NCBI RefSeq assembly: GCF_023093535.1
Contig: NZ_CP095757.1
Coordinates: 1,116,001-1,180,000 of the forward strand
From: Halovivax limisalsi
Lineage (GTDB): Archaea; Halobacteriota; Halobacteria; Halobacteriales; Natrialbaceae
Direction: 5' to 3'
Length of the DNA stretch: 64,000 nucleotides
Shown piece after piece: positions 9,723 to 17,426 of the stretch. A model generated the notes under the pieces. It searched no databases and was not told the DNA's origin. It was given only the letters and a program-made list of their open reading frames with translations. The translations under genes were made by a program, and so were the position numbers. How positions within the stretch are numbered: the first letter of the stretch is position 1; every line of letters begins with the position of its first letter.

Positions 9723-9809
9723 ATGAGTCTCGGGTCGCGTCGTTTCCGCTCGCCCCCTGCGAGCGGCGCGTCCCCGCGACCGCGACGGCTCCCGCGGCGG
9801 CCCCTTTAG
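9723..9809 (+). other. Possible Arg-rich leader ORF / structured leader RNA upstream of argG
   Basis: The box GGCTTTAAG (about 9690-9697) is placed as a promoter for a leaderless ATG at 9723. The frame encodes 28 residues, 8 of them Arg, and stops at TAG 9807-9809. The RNA could fold strongly: CCGCTCGC/GCGAGCGG is a perfect 8-bp hairpin with a 5-nt loop, enclosed by GGTCGCG/CGCGACC, and GGCCC/GGGCC brackets the stop codon. It could be a leader peptide, a small RNA, or neither: Arg-rich frames are also what random GC-rich DNA gives. Confidence 0.3.
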
Positions 9810-9842
9810 GGCCACACTCACTCTCACCACTGTCTCCCGGCT

Positions 9843-9863
9843 GATGCTATTTCACCTAGCATC
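9843..9863. promoter_or_regulatory. Perfect 7-bp inverted repeat upstream of argG
   Basis: GATGCTA and TAGCATC flank a 7-nt spacer. It could be a protein-binding site or an RNA hairpin ending the upstream leader transcript; it is followed by CACAAAAATTT. No copy is seen before lysW. Confidence 0.35.
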
Positions 9864-9877
9864 GCTCGCACAAAAAT

Positions 9878-9941
9878 TTCAAAACCTCGGTTAGCTTGCC
9901 GTACAAACTTTATTTTCTAAAGTTAAAGCGGTGTATTTATA
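9878..9941 (+). promoter_or_regulatory. argG promoter with element shared with lysW operon
   Basis: Bases 9878-9907 hold a 30-bp element matching 24 of 30 positions with 12898-12927 before lysW; its core is GTTAGCNTGCNGTACA. A TTTATA box follows at 9936-9941, about 33 nt before the argG ATG, which suits a leaderless or very short-leader mRNA. The element sits about 28 bp upstream of the box, where an archaeal activator or repressor could bind. Confidence 0.7.
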
Positions 9942-9970
9942 CGTCCGCGGCCGATTCGTTCGGGTACGAC

Positions 9971-11275
9971 ATGACACGCGTTGCACTCGCGTTCTCGGGC
10001 GGGCTGGACACGACGGTCTGCGTGCCGCTGCTCGAGGAGGAGTACGGATACGACGAGGTGCTCGGCGTCACGGTCGACGTCGGGCAACCCGAATCGGAGT
10101 TCGAAGAGGCCGCGGAGACCGCCGAGGCGCTCGGCCTGGACCACGTCGTGGTCGACGCGACCGAAGCGTTCGCCGAGCTCTGTCTCGAAGCGGTCCGCGC
10201 GAACGCGACCTACCAGGGCTACCCGCTCGGGACGGCGCTCGCGCGCCCGGTGATCGCCGAGGCCATCCTCGAGGTCGCCGAGGAGCACGGCTGTACCGGC
10301 CTGGCCCACGGCTGCACCGGGAAGGGCAACGATCAGCTTCGATTCGAGGCCGTCTGGCGCGACTCGGACATGGAAGTCATCGCGCCCGTCCGCGAACTCG
10401 GGCTCACGCGCGAGTGGGAACAGGAGTACGCGGCCGAGAAAGGCCTGCCCGTCGAGGGCGGCAACGAGGGCGACTGGTCGATCGACACCAATCTCTGGAG
10501 TCGCTCCGTCGAGGGCAAGGAACTCGAGGACCCGAGCTACGTCCCCGGCGAGGAGATCTACGAGTGGACCGACGCGCCGTCGGGCGAGACGGCCGAGATC
10601 GAGATCGAATTCGAGGAGGGCTACCCCGTCGCCGTCGATGGCGAGGCCTACGACCCCGTCGCCCTCGTCGAGCACTTGAACGAGGTCGCCGGCGCGTACG
10701 GGGTCGGGCGCACGGACACGATGGAGGATCGCATGCTCGGCCTGAAGGTGCGCGAAAACTACGAGCACCCGGCCGCGACGACGCTGCTGGCCGCCCACGA
10801 GTCGCTCGAAGCCCTCGTCCTCACCCAGGAGGAGCGCCAGTTCAAGGACACGATCGACGCGAAGTGGGCCGAGAAGGCCTACGAGGGCCTGATCGACGCG
10901 CCGCTCGTCGGCGCGCTGGACGCTTTCGTCGCCGAGACCCAGCAGCGCGTGACGGGCACGGTCACCATCCGCTTCGAGGGCGGCCAGGCGCGCGCCGTCG
11001 GCCGCGACAGCGCGTACGCGGCCTACTCGGCCGAACACGCGTCCTTCGACACCGAATCGGTCGGGAAGATCGAGCAGGCCGACGCCACCGGCGTCGCGAA
11101 GTACCACGGCTTCCAGCGTCGCCTCGCGAACGAGTCGATCGCCGCCGTCGAGGCGGCCGAGGGGGCGAACGGGACCGAATCGCCGACGCTCGCGACGGAC
11201 GGGGGGGCGGCAGCCGACGACGCCACTACGGTCGAAGACGCCGCCACGGCGGACGACGAGACGACAGAGGAGTGA
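9971..11275 (+). CDS. argG: Argininosuccinate synthase
   Basis: A 434-residue enzyme that joins citrulline and aspartate using ATP, the penultimate step of arginine synthesis. The start MTRVALAFSGGLDTT has the PP-loop motif SGGLDT; the in-frame ATG at 9896 lies upstream of the TATA box and is rejected. The family body ends near residue 395. After it comes an acidic tail of about 40 residues (Asp, Ala, Thr, Glu) that bacterial ArgG lacks. argH starts 2 nt after the stop, so the two are co-transcribed and probably translationally coupled. Confidence 0.96.
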   Translation: MTRVALAFSGGLDTTVCVPLLEEEYGYDEVLGVTVDVGQPESEFEEAAETAEALGLDHVVVDATEAFAELCLEAVRANATYQGYPLGTALARPVIAEAILEVAEEHGCTGLAHGCTGKGNDQLRFEAVWRDSDMEVIAPVRELGLTREWEQEYAAEKGLPVEGGNEGDWSIDTNLWSRSVEGKELEDPSYVPGEEIYEWTDAPSGETAEIEIEFEEGYPVAVDGEAYDPVALVEHLNEVAGAYGVGRTDTMEDRMLGLKVRENYEHPAATTLLAAHESLEALVLTQEERQFKDTIDAKWAEKAYEGLIDAPLVGALDAFVAETQQRVTGTVTIRFEGGQARAVGRDSAYAAYSAEHASFDTESVGKIEQADATGVAKYHGFQRRLANESIAAVEAAEGANGTESPTLATDGGAAADDATTVEDAATADDETTEE

Positions 11276-11277
11276 GC

Positions 11278-12768
11278 ATGACCGGGGACGAGGCGACGAA
11301 CGGGGAACTCGACGCCGACGAGAGCGTCGTTCGCCGCGATCGCTTCAGCGGCGGCCCCGCGCGCGACTTTCTTTCCTCGCTGGCGGCCGACGCTCGCATC
11401 TTCGCGGCCGACATCGCGGTCGATCGCGCCCACGTCGTCATGCTGGCCGAGTGCGACGTCGTCGACGACGCGACCGCCGGAGCCATCCTCGCCGCCCTCG
11501 AGGAGATCGAGACGGCTGGCCACGACGCGCTGCCCGACGGCGAGGACGTCCACGAGGCGATCGAGACGGCGGTCGTCGACCGCGTCGGACCCGACGGCGG
11601 GCGGATGCACACCGCGCGCTCGCGCAACGACGAGGTCGCGACCTGCATCCGCTACCGCCTGCGCGAGGACGTCTTCGACGCGATCGAGGCGACGCTCGCC
11701 CTGCGCGAGGTGCTCGCAGAAATCGCCGAGGCCCACGCGGAGACGATCATGCCGGGCTACACGCACCTCCAGCCCGCCCAGCCGACGACCGTCGCCCAGT
11801 GGGCCCTGTCCTACGAGTCGACGGTCGCGCGCGACACGGCTCGCCTTTTCGACGCCCTCGGGCGCCTCGACGCCTCGCCGCTCGGCGCGGCCGCATTCGC
11901 CGGCACGCCGTTCGAGATCGACCGCGAGCGCACCGCCGAGTTGCTCGGCTTCTCGTCGGTCCTGTCGAACGCGACGGACGCGGTCGCGAGCCGCGACGTG
12001 CTCCTCGAGACGACGGGGGCGCTCTCGACGCTCGCGACGACGCTCTCCGGATTCGCCGAGGACCTGATCGTCTTCGCGAACCGCGGCTTCGTCGACCTCG
12101 ACGACGACTACGCCTCGACGTCCTCCATCATGCCCCAGAAGAAGAACCCGGACACGCTCGAACTCGTCCGCGCGGTCGCGGGCGACGCGGCGGCGAGCGT
12201 CCAGGGCCTCACGACGACGCTCAAGGGCCTCCCGCGCGCGTACAACCGCGATCTGCAGCGCGCGACGCCCCACGTCTGGGCGACCGTCGACGCCGTCACC
12301 CAGGCGACCGAGGTGGCCGCCGGCGCGGTTGCGACCGCCGACTGGAACGAGGACTCGCTTGCCGGGGCGGCCGGGGAGGGCTTCTCGACGGCGACGGGCG
12401 TCGCCGACCTGCTCGCGATGGCCGGCGTCCCCTTCCGCACCGCCCACGAGATCGTCGCGGAGGCGGCGACCGCGGCCGAGGTGGACGACGGTTCGATCCG
12501 CGAGGCGCTCGCGGACGCCGCCGAGGCGCACCTCGAGGAGTCGCTCGAGGAATTCGTCGACGCCGAGGCACTCGACGCCGCGCTCGATCCCGCTTCGAAC
12601 GTCGCGAGTCGCGACTCGGCGGGCGGCCCGGCCCCGGACGCGGTCCGCGACCAGCTGGCGGCCGTCGGCTCGTCGATCGAGGCCGATCGCGAGACGCACG
12701 CTGACCGCGTTTGCGTCGTCGAATCGGCGGCCGAACGTCGGCTGGAGGTGGTCTCGACCTATGTCTGA
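11278..12768 (+). CDS. argH: Argininosuccinate lyase
   Basis: A 496-residue fumarase/aspartase superfamily enzyme that splits argininosuccinate into arginine and fumarate. The signature SSIMPQKKNPD is seen, with the upstream blocks HTARSRNDEVAT and GYTHLQPAQPTT that carry active-site residues. The start ATG at 11278 lies immediately after argG. The N-terminus has a short acidic extension before RRDRFSGGPARDF. It ends the argGH operon; a GC-rich hairpin follows at 12813. Confidence 0.96.
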   Translation: MTGDEATNGELDADESVVRRDRFSGGPARDFLSSLAADARIFAADIAVDRAHVVMLAECDVVDDATAGAILAALEEIETAGHDALPDGEDVHEAIETAVVDRVGPDGGRMHTARSRNDEVATCIRYRLREDVFDAIEATLALREVLAEIAEAHAETIMPGYTHLQPAQPTTVAQWALSYESTVARDTARLFDALGRLDASPLGAAAFAGTPFEIDRERTAELLGFSSVLSNATDAVASRDVLLETTGALSTLATTLSGFAEDLIVFANRGFVDLDDDYASTSSIMPQKKNPDTLELVRAVAGDAAASVQGLTTTLKGLPRAYNRDLQRATPHVWATVDAVTQATEVAAGAVATADWNEDSLAGAAGEGFSTATGVADLLAMAGVPFRTAHEIVAEAATAAEVDDGSIREALADAAEAHLEESLEEFVDAEALDAALDPASNVASRDSAGGPAPDAVRDQLAAVGSSIEADRETHADRVCVVESAAERRLEVVSTYV

Positions 12769-12812
12769 GCGCGACATCGCCGGGCCGATGGCGCGACGTC
12801 AATCCGGACTAC

Positions 12813-12837
12813 GACCGCGGCGGGGTCGGCCGCGGTC
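12813..12837 (+). terminator. Possible hairpin after argH
   Basis: GACCGCGGC and GCCGCGGTC form a perfect 9-bp stem with a 7-nt loop, 45 nt after the argH stop. No T-run follows, so intrinsic termination is doubtful by archaeal rules; it may stabilise the mRNA 3' end. Confidence 0.35.
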
Positions 12838-12897
12838 CCCGCCGGGGGACACTATAAAATCGAATTGATATTCGACGCGTAATCGCGGCGGAAACCG

Positions 12898-12962
12898 TTC
12901 GAAACCACTGTTAGCCTGCGGTACAGATATATAATTAATCAGAGAAGTTCGACGAATTTATG
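12898..12962 (+). promoter_or_regulatory. lysW operon promoter with shared arginine element
   Basis: Second copy (12898-12927) of the element found before argG, 24 of 30 bases identical. A TTTATG box lies at 12957-12962, about 30 nt before the lysW ATG. The element starts 92 nt before the lysW start codon, against 93 nt for argG. A further TATA-like ACTATAAAATC at 12851-12861 and the inverted repeat TCGAAT/ATTCGA (12860-12875) may mark a second upstream promoter. Confidence 0.7.
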
Positions 12963-12989
12963 TACCCGTAGCCCCGACGTGGGAGTACC

Positions 12990-13154
12990 ATGACGACGTG
13001 TCCCGAGTGCGGGGCCGACCTGTCCCTGCACGACGACCCGGAAGCCGGAGAGATCGTCGACTGTACCACCTGCGGCGTCGAACTCGAAGTGATCGACACC
13101 GCGCCACCAGTCCTCGATCGAGCCCCCGAGCTCGAAGAGGACTGGGGTGAGTGA
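12990..13154 (+). CDS. lysW: Amino-group carrier protein LysW/ArgW
   Basis: A 54-residue zinc-ribbon carrier. It has CPECG near residue 4 and CTTCG near residue 28, and ends in the invariant EDWGE. The C-terminal glutamate's alpha-carboxyl is conjugated to the amino group of glutamate, protecting it through the arginine (ornithine) pathway. The acidic surface is expected: partner enzymes recognise it electrostatically. The gene overlaps argX by 4 nt (GTGA). It is too short to stand out except by motif. Confidence 0.93.
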   Translation: MTTCPECGADLSLHDDPEAGEIVDCTTCGVELEVIDTAPPVLDRAPELEEDWGE

Positions 13155-14062
13155 CCGTGAAGATCGGGGTATGCTACTCGCGCATCCGCGCGGACGAGAA
13201 GCTCCTGCTGTCGGAACTGCGCGAGCGCGGCCACGACGTTGTCAAGGTCGACGTCCGCGACCTCGAACTCGCCGTCGACGAGGCGCCCGAGATCCTCGCG
13301 GACCTCGACATCGTCGTCGATCGCTGTCTGGCGACGAGTCGCAGCGTCTACGTCACGCAGTTCTGCGCGGCCTACGGCGTCCCGGTCGTGAACTCTCCCG
13401 AGACGGCGACCGTTTGCGCCGACAAGGTCCGCACGAGCCTCGCGCTCGACGGCGCGGGCGTCCCGACGCCCGCGACGAACGTCGCGTTCACCACCGACAG
13501 CGCGCTCGAGGCCATCGAATCGTTCGGCTACCCGTGCGTGCTCAAGCCGGTCGTCGGCTCCTGGGGGCGCCTGATGGCGAAGATCGACTCGCGCAGCGCC
13601 GCCGAGGCCATCCTGGAGCACAAGTCGACGCTCGGCCACTACGAGCACAAGGTGTTCTACGTCCAGGAGTTCGTCGAGAAGCCCGGCCGCGACCTGCGTG
13701 TCGTCGCCGTCGACGGCGAGCCGATCGCGGGGATGGTCCGCTCGGCTGACCACTGGATCACCAACGCCGCGGCGGGTGCCGAGACGGCGCCGCTGGAGAT
13801 CGACGACGAGATCGCGGAGCTGGTCGCCGCGGCGAGCGACGCCGTCGGCGGCGGGCTCCTGGGCGTGGACCTCATGGAAACTGCCGACGGGTACACCGTC
13901 CACGAGGTCAACCACACCGTCGAGTTCAAGGCGCTGAACGGCTCCGTCGACGTCGACGTCCCCGCGGCGGTCGTCGACTGGCTCGAAGCCGAGGCCGCGG
14001 CGGAAGCGGCCGGCGACGCCGACGAGACGACTGACGGCACCGAACTGGAGGTGACCCACTGA
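13151..14062 (+). CDS. argX: Glutamate--LysW ligase ArgX (RimK-like ATP-grasp)
   Basis: A 303-residue ATP-grasp enzyme that attaches glutamate to the LysW C-terminus. The start is GTG 13151, inside the lysW stop. ATP-grasp features are seen: FGYPCVLKPVVGSWGRLM (nucleotide-binding lysine and glycine loop), YVQEFVEKPGRDLRV, and the metal-binding end GVDLMETADGYTVHEVNHT. The EVNHT sequence replaces the EVN.. ending of RimK. A short Ala/Glu/Asp tail follows. In haloarchaea this clade serves arginine synthesis, unlike the lysine-specific LysX; that assignment rests on context with the Arg genes. Confidence 0.93.
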   Translation: MTVKIGVCYSRIRADEKLLLSELRERGHDVVKVDVRDLELAVDEAPEILADLDIVVDRCLATSRSVYVTQFCAAYGVPVVNSPETATVCADKVRTSLALDGAGVPTPATNVAFTTDSALEAIESFGYPCVLKPVVGSWGRLMAKIDSRSAAEAILEHKSTLGHYEHKVFYVQEFVEKPGRDLRVVAVDGEPIAGMVRSADHWITNAAAGAETAPLEIDDEIAELVAAASDAVGGGLLGVDLMETADGYTVHEVNHTVEFKALNGSVDVDVPAAVVDWLEAEAAAEAAGDADETTDGTELEVTH

Positions 14063-15231
14063 TGGCCCGCGGGACGTCAGCCGCTACTGCCGACGACGCA
14101 GACGATACTACCGACGCCGACGACGTGACCGCCGATGCCGACGCCGCCGGGGCCGCGGGTACTGACGACGCGGCCGCCGAGACGGTCACCGCGAGCGTCG
14201 TCGGCGCCAGCGGCTTCGCCGGCGGCGAACTCCTGCGTCTGCTCGCCGGCCATCCCAACTTCGACATCCAGCAGGCGACGAGTCGCGGAAACGCCGGCAA
14301 GAGCGTCGGTTCGACCCACCCGCCGCTTCGCGGGACCGAGCTACGCTACACCGATCCGACGGAGCTGGAGTCGGTGGACGTGCTCTTCGCCGCGACGCCC
14401 CACGGCGTCTCGATGGGCCGCATCGACGAGTTCTTCGAGGTCGCCGACACGGTGGTCGACCTCTCGGCGGACTTCCGCCTCGATTCCGAGCCACAGTACG
14501 ACGAGTGGTACGACGGCCACGACGCGCCCGAGTACCTCGAAGCGGCCGAGTACGCCCTGCCCGAACTCAACCGCGAGAACCTGCCGGGCGCCGACCTGAT
14601 CGCGAGCGGCGGCTGTAACGCGACCGCGACGATCCTCGGGCTCTATCCGCTGTTCGAGCACGGGATTCTCGGCGACGATGACGCCGACGGCGACGAGCGG
14701 ATCGTCGTCGACGTCAAGGTCGGCTCCTCGGAGGGCGGCGCCGGCGGCGGCGCGGCATCGAGTCACGCCGAGCGCTCGGGCGTCGTCCGCCCCTACGCGC
14801 CGACGGGCCACCGCCACGAGGCCGAGATCGAACAGTGGCTCGGAACCTCGGTCTCGTTCACCTGCCACGCGGTGGACATGGTTCGCGGCGCGAGCGCGAC
14901 GAGCCACGTCTTCCCGGACGGCCCCGTCTCGAAGGGCGACCTGTGGTCGGCCTACCGCGCGTGCTACGAGGACGAACCGTTCGTCCGCCTCGCCGCGGGC
15001 GGCTCGGGCGTCTACCGCTACCCCGAGCCCAAAGCCGTCGCGGGGACGAACGTCGCGGAGGTCGGCTTCGAACTCGACCCGTCGAACGAGCGCGTCGTCG
15101 TCTTCGCCGCGATCGACAACGTGATGAAGGGCTCGGCCGGCCAGGCCGTCCACGCGGCCAACGTCGCGCTCGGCTACGCGGAGACGGCCGGCCTCGAGTT
15201 CGCGGGCTTGCACCCGGTGGGATCGCCATGA
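14062..15231 (+). CDS. argC: [LysW]-glutamyl-phosphate reductase ArgC
   Basis: A 389-residue NADPH-dependent reductase turning LysW-gamma-glutamyl phosphate into the semialdehyde. The Rossmann motif VVGASGFAGGELLRLL starts near residue 48. The catalytic Cys is in SGGCNATATILGLYP, the LysW-type version of the GCYPT block, and the active-site His is in the TGHRHEAEIE region. The first 45 residues are an Ala/Asp/Thr run with no counterpart in the core family. The start overlaps the argX stop by 1 nt and the stop overlaps argB by 4 nt. Confidence 0.94.
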   Translation: MARGTSAATADDADDTTDADDVTADADAAGAAGTDDAAAETVTASVVGASGFAGGELLRLLAGHPNFDIQQATSRGNAGKSVGSTHPPLRGTELRYTDPTELESVDVLFAATPHGVSMGRIDEFFEVADTVVDLSADFRLDSEPQYDEWYDGHDAPEYLEAAEYALPELNRENLPGADLIASGGCNATATILGLYPLFEHGILGDDDADGDERIVVDVKVGSSEGGAGGGAASSHAERSGVVRPYAPTGHRHEAEIEQWLGTSVSFTCHAVDMVRGASATSHVFPDGPVSKGDLWSAYRACYEDEPFVRLAAGGSGVYRYPEPKAVAGTNVAEVGFELDPSNERVVVFAAIDNVMKGSAGQAVHAANVALGYAETAGLEFAGLHPVGSP

Positions 15232-16247
15232 CCGCCGCGGAGACGCTGACGACGAACGAGACGCCGGTCGTGATCAAGATCGGCGGTGCCAGCGCGGTCG
15301 ATCCCGCGGGCGCGCTCGCCGACGTCGCCCACCTGTCGGCCAACGGCCGCCCCGTCGCGGTCGTCCACGGCGGTTCGACCGCCGTCGACGAGACGCTCGA
15401 GGCCCTCGGCGAGGAGCCGACCTACGTCGAGACGCCCGGCGGCGTCGTCGGCCGCTTCACCGACGAGACGGCGATGGAGGCGTTCACGATGGCGATGGCA
15501 GGGACGGTAAACACCGACCTCGTCGAGGCGCTGCAGAACGAGGGCGTCGACGCGATCGGCCTGACCGGCCTCGACGGCAAGCTGCTCGCCGGCACCCGAA
15601 AGTCGGCCGTCAGAGTGCTCGAGGACGGCACGAAGAAGATCAAACGCGGCGACCACTCCGGGACGGTCGAGTCGGTCAACGCCGACCTGCTGGAGACGCT
15701 CCAGGCTGGGGGGTACGTCCCCGTCGTCGGCGGCCCGGTCCTCGGCGCCGAGTCCGACGGCGGCTACACGGCCGTCAACGCGGACGCCGACCGCGCGGCC
15801 GCGGCGGTCGCGGGCGCGCTCGGAGCCGACCTCGTCGTGCTGACCGACGTCGCCGGGGTCTACGCGGATCCCGAGGACGAGTCGACGCTGATCGAGTCGG
15901 CGACGACCGAAGCCGAATTCCAAGCGCTCGAAGACGCCGCGGCGGGCTTCATGACGAAGAAGGTGATGGCGGCCCGGGAGGCCCTCGAGGGTGGCGCGTC
16001 GTCGGTCGTCGTCGCCGACGCGAACGCGAACGACCCGGTCCTCACCGCGCTCGACGGGGCGGGGACGACGATCACGCCCGGGGCGGTCGGACTGACGACT
16101 GCCGCCGACGGCTTCGAGGCCGCGACTGGCGGGCCCGGGACCGCTACCGACGGACCCGGGGACGGCGTCACCGACGATGCCGACGGGCTCGAGGCCGGCG
16201 CCACCGACGACGCAGTCGACGACGAAGTCGAGGTGAGCGAGTCGTGA
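15228..16247 (+). CDS. argB: [LysW]-glutamate kinase ArgB
   Basis: A 339-residue amino-acid kinase phosphorylating the side-chain carboxyl of LysW-bound glutamate. The start ATG lies in the ATGA overlap with argC. Seen: VIKIGGASAVDP (phosphate loop), VVHGGSTAVDE, and the nucleotide-binding region VVLTDVAGVYADPED. The kinase core ends near residue 285. The last 50 residues are a Gly/Asp/Glu-rich acidic tail. The next gene overlaps by 4 nt. Confidence 0.93.
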   Translation: MTAAETLTTNETPVVIKIGGASAVDPAGALADVAHLSANGRPVAVVHGGSTAVDETLEALGEEPTYVETPGGVVGRFTDETAMEAFTMAMAGTVNTDLVEALQNEGVDAIGLTGLDGKLLAGTRKSAVRVLEDGTKKIKRGDHSGTVESVNADLLETLQAGGYVPVVGGPVLGAESDGGYTAVNADADRAAAAVAGALGADLVVLTDVAGVYADPEDESTLIESATTEAEFQALEDAAAGFMTKKVMAAREALEGGASSVVVADANANDPVLTALDGAGTTITPGAVGLTTAADGFEAATGGPGTATDGPGDGVTDDADGLEAGATDDAVDDEVEVSES

Positions 16248-17401
16248 GCGGCTTCGTCTTCTCGCAAAAACCGGTCACGATCGAGTCGGGCGACGGCGTC
16301 ACGCTGACGGCCGACGACGGCACCGAGTACCTCGACGTCGGCGCGAGCTACGCGTGCACGCCCGCCGGTCACTGCCACCCCGACGTGGTCGGCGCGATCC
16401 GGGAACAGGCGAGCGAGCTGCTCTACGTGCAGGGGTCGTACCCGGTCGAGACGCGCTCGACCCTCAGGGCCCAGCTCGCCGCGCTCGCGCCGGGAGAGAT
16501 CGAGAACGTCTGGCTCTGCAACTCGGGCACCGAGGCCAACGAGGCGGCCCTGAAGTTCGCCCGCAGCGCGACCGACGGCACGAAGATCGTCGCCGCGCGC
16601 GGCGCCTTCCACGGCCGTACCGCCGGCGCCCTCTCGGCGACCTGGAAGCCGAAGTACAAGGCGCCGTACGAACCCCTGCTCGAGGACCACGTCGAGTTCG
16701 TCCCCTACGGCGACGAGGCGGCGCTCGAGGCGGCCGTCGACGACGAGACGGCCGCGGTCATCCTCGAGCCGATCCAGGGTGAGGGCGGCGTCAATCCGGC
16801 GCCCGCGGGCTACCTGCGGGCCGCCCGCGAGGTGACCAGCGAGACCGGCTCGGCGCTGATCTTCGACGAGATCCAGACCGGCCTCGGTCGCACGGGCTCG
16901 TTCTGGGCCTGCGAGAACGACGCGCTCGTCGACGCGCCGGTCGTCCCCGACGTACTGACGACGGCGAAGGGCCTCGCGAGCGGACTCCCGCTCGGCGCGA
17001 CGCTCTGTGCGGACTGGATCGCCGAGGGCGCCGCCTCGCACGGGTCGACGTTCTCCGGGAACCCCCTGGTCGCCGCGGCGGCGACGGCGACCCTCGACGT
17101 CATCGTCGACGAGGATCTCGCGGCCAACGCGGCGGCCGTCGGGGAGACGCTCGTCGACGAACTCGAGACGGCCGACCTGCCGATCGACGGCGTCCGCGCG
17201 GCGGGCCTCATGGTCGGCCTCGAGGTCGGTCGCGGGGCGAACCGCGTCCTGCGCGACCTCGCGCTGGAGCACGAGATCCTCGCGCTGCCCGCCGGGCGCA
17301 CGGTCGTCCGCCTGTTGCCGCCGCTAACGATCGACGAATCGCACGCGCACGCCGTCGTCGACGCGCTCGAAGGCACCCTGGAGGACCCCGCCGAATCATG
17401 A
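16244..17401 (+). CDS. argD: [LysW]-glutamate semialdehyde aminotransferase ArgD
   Basis: A 385-residue class III aminotransferase that makes LysW-bound ornithine. The PLP lysine is in LTTAKGLASGLPLGA; IFDEIQTGLGRTG carries the Asp contacting the PLP nitrogen, and CNSGTEANEAALK binds the phosphate. The start is GTG 16244 overlapping the argB stop. The length is typical. There is no long acidic tail, unlike its neighbours. Confidence 0.94.
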   Translation: MSGFVFSQKPVTIESGDGVTLTADDGTEYLDVGASYACTPAGHCHPDVVGAIREQASELLYVQGSYPVETRSTLRAQLAALAPGEIENVWLCNSGTEANEAALKFARSATDGTKIVAARGAFHGRTAGALSATWKPKYKAPYEPLLEDHVEFVPYGDEAALEAAVDDETAAVILEPIQGEGGVNPAPAGYLRAAREVTSETGSALIFDEIQTGLGRTGSFWACENDALVDAPVVPDVLTTAKGLASGLPLGATLCADWIAEGAASHGSTFSGNPLVAAAATATLDVIVDEDLAANAAAVGETLVDELETADLPIDGVRAAGLMVGLEVGRGANRVLRDLALEHEILALPAGRTVVRLLPPLTIDESHAHAVVDALEGTLEDPAES

Positions 17402-17426
17402 CGACGATGATCGGAGGTACCGACGC

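Noticed and set aside
9931-11270. Long plus-strand frame across argG that runs in frame into argH
   Set aside because: Its part over argG is Arg-rich and out of frame with the clearly conserved ArgG; only the part from 11278 is real (ArgH).
11023-12777. 584-codon open frame antisense to argH
   Set aside because: Shadow of a GC-rich gene: no motifs, Arg/Val/Asp-biased mirror composition, and ArgH is certain on the other strand.
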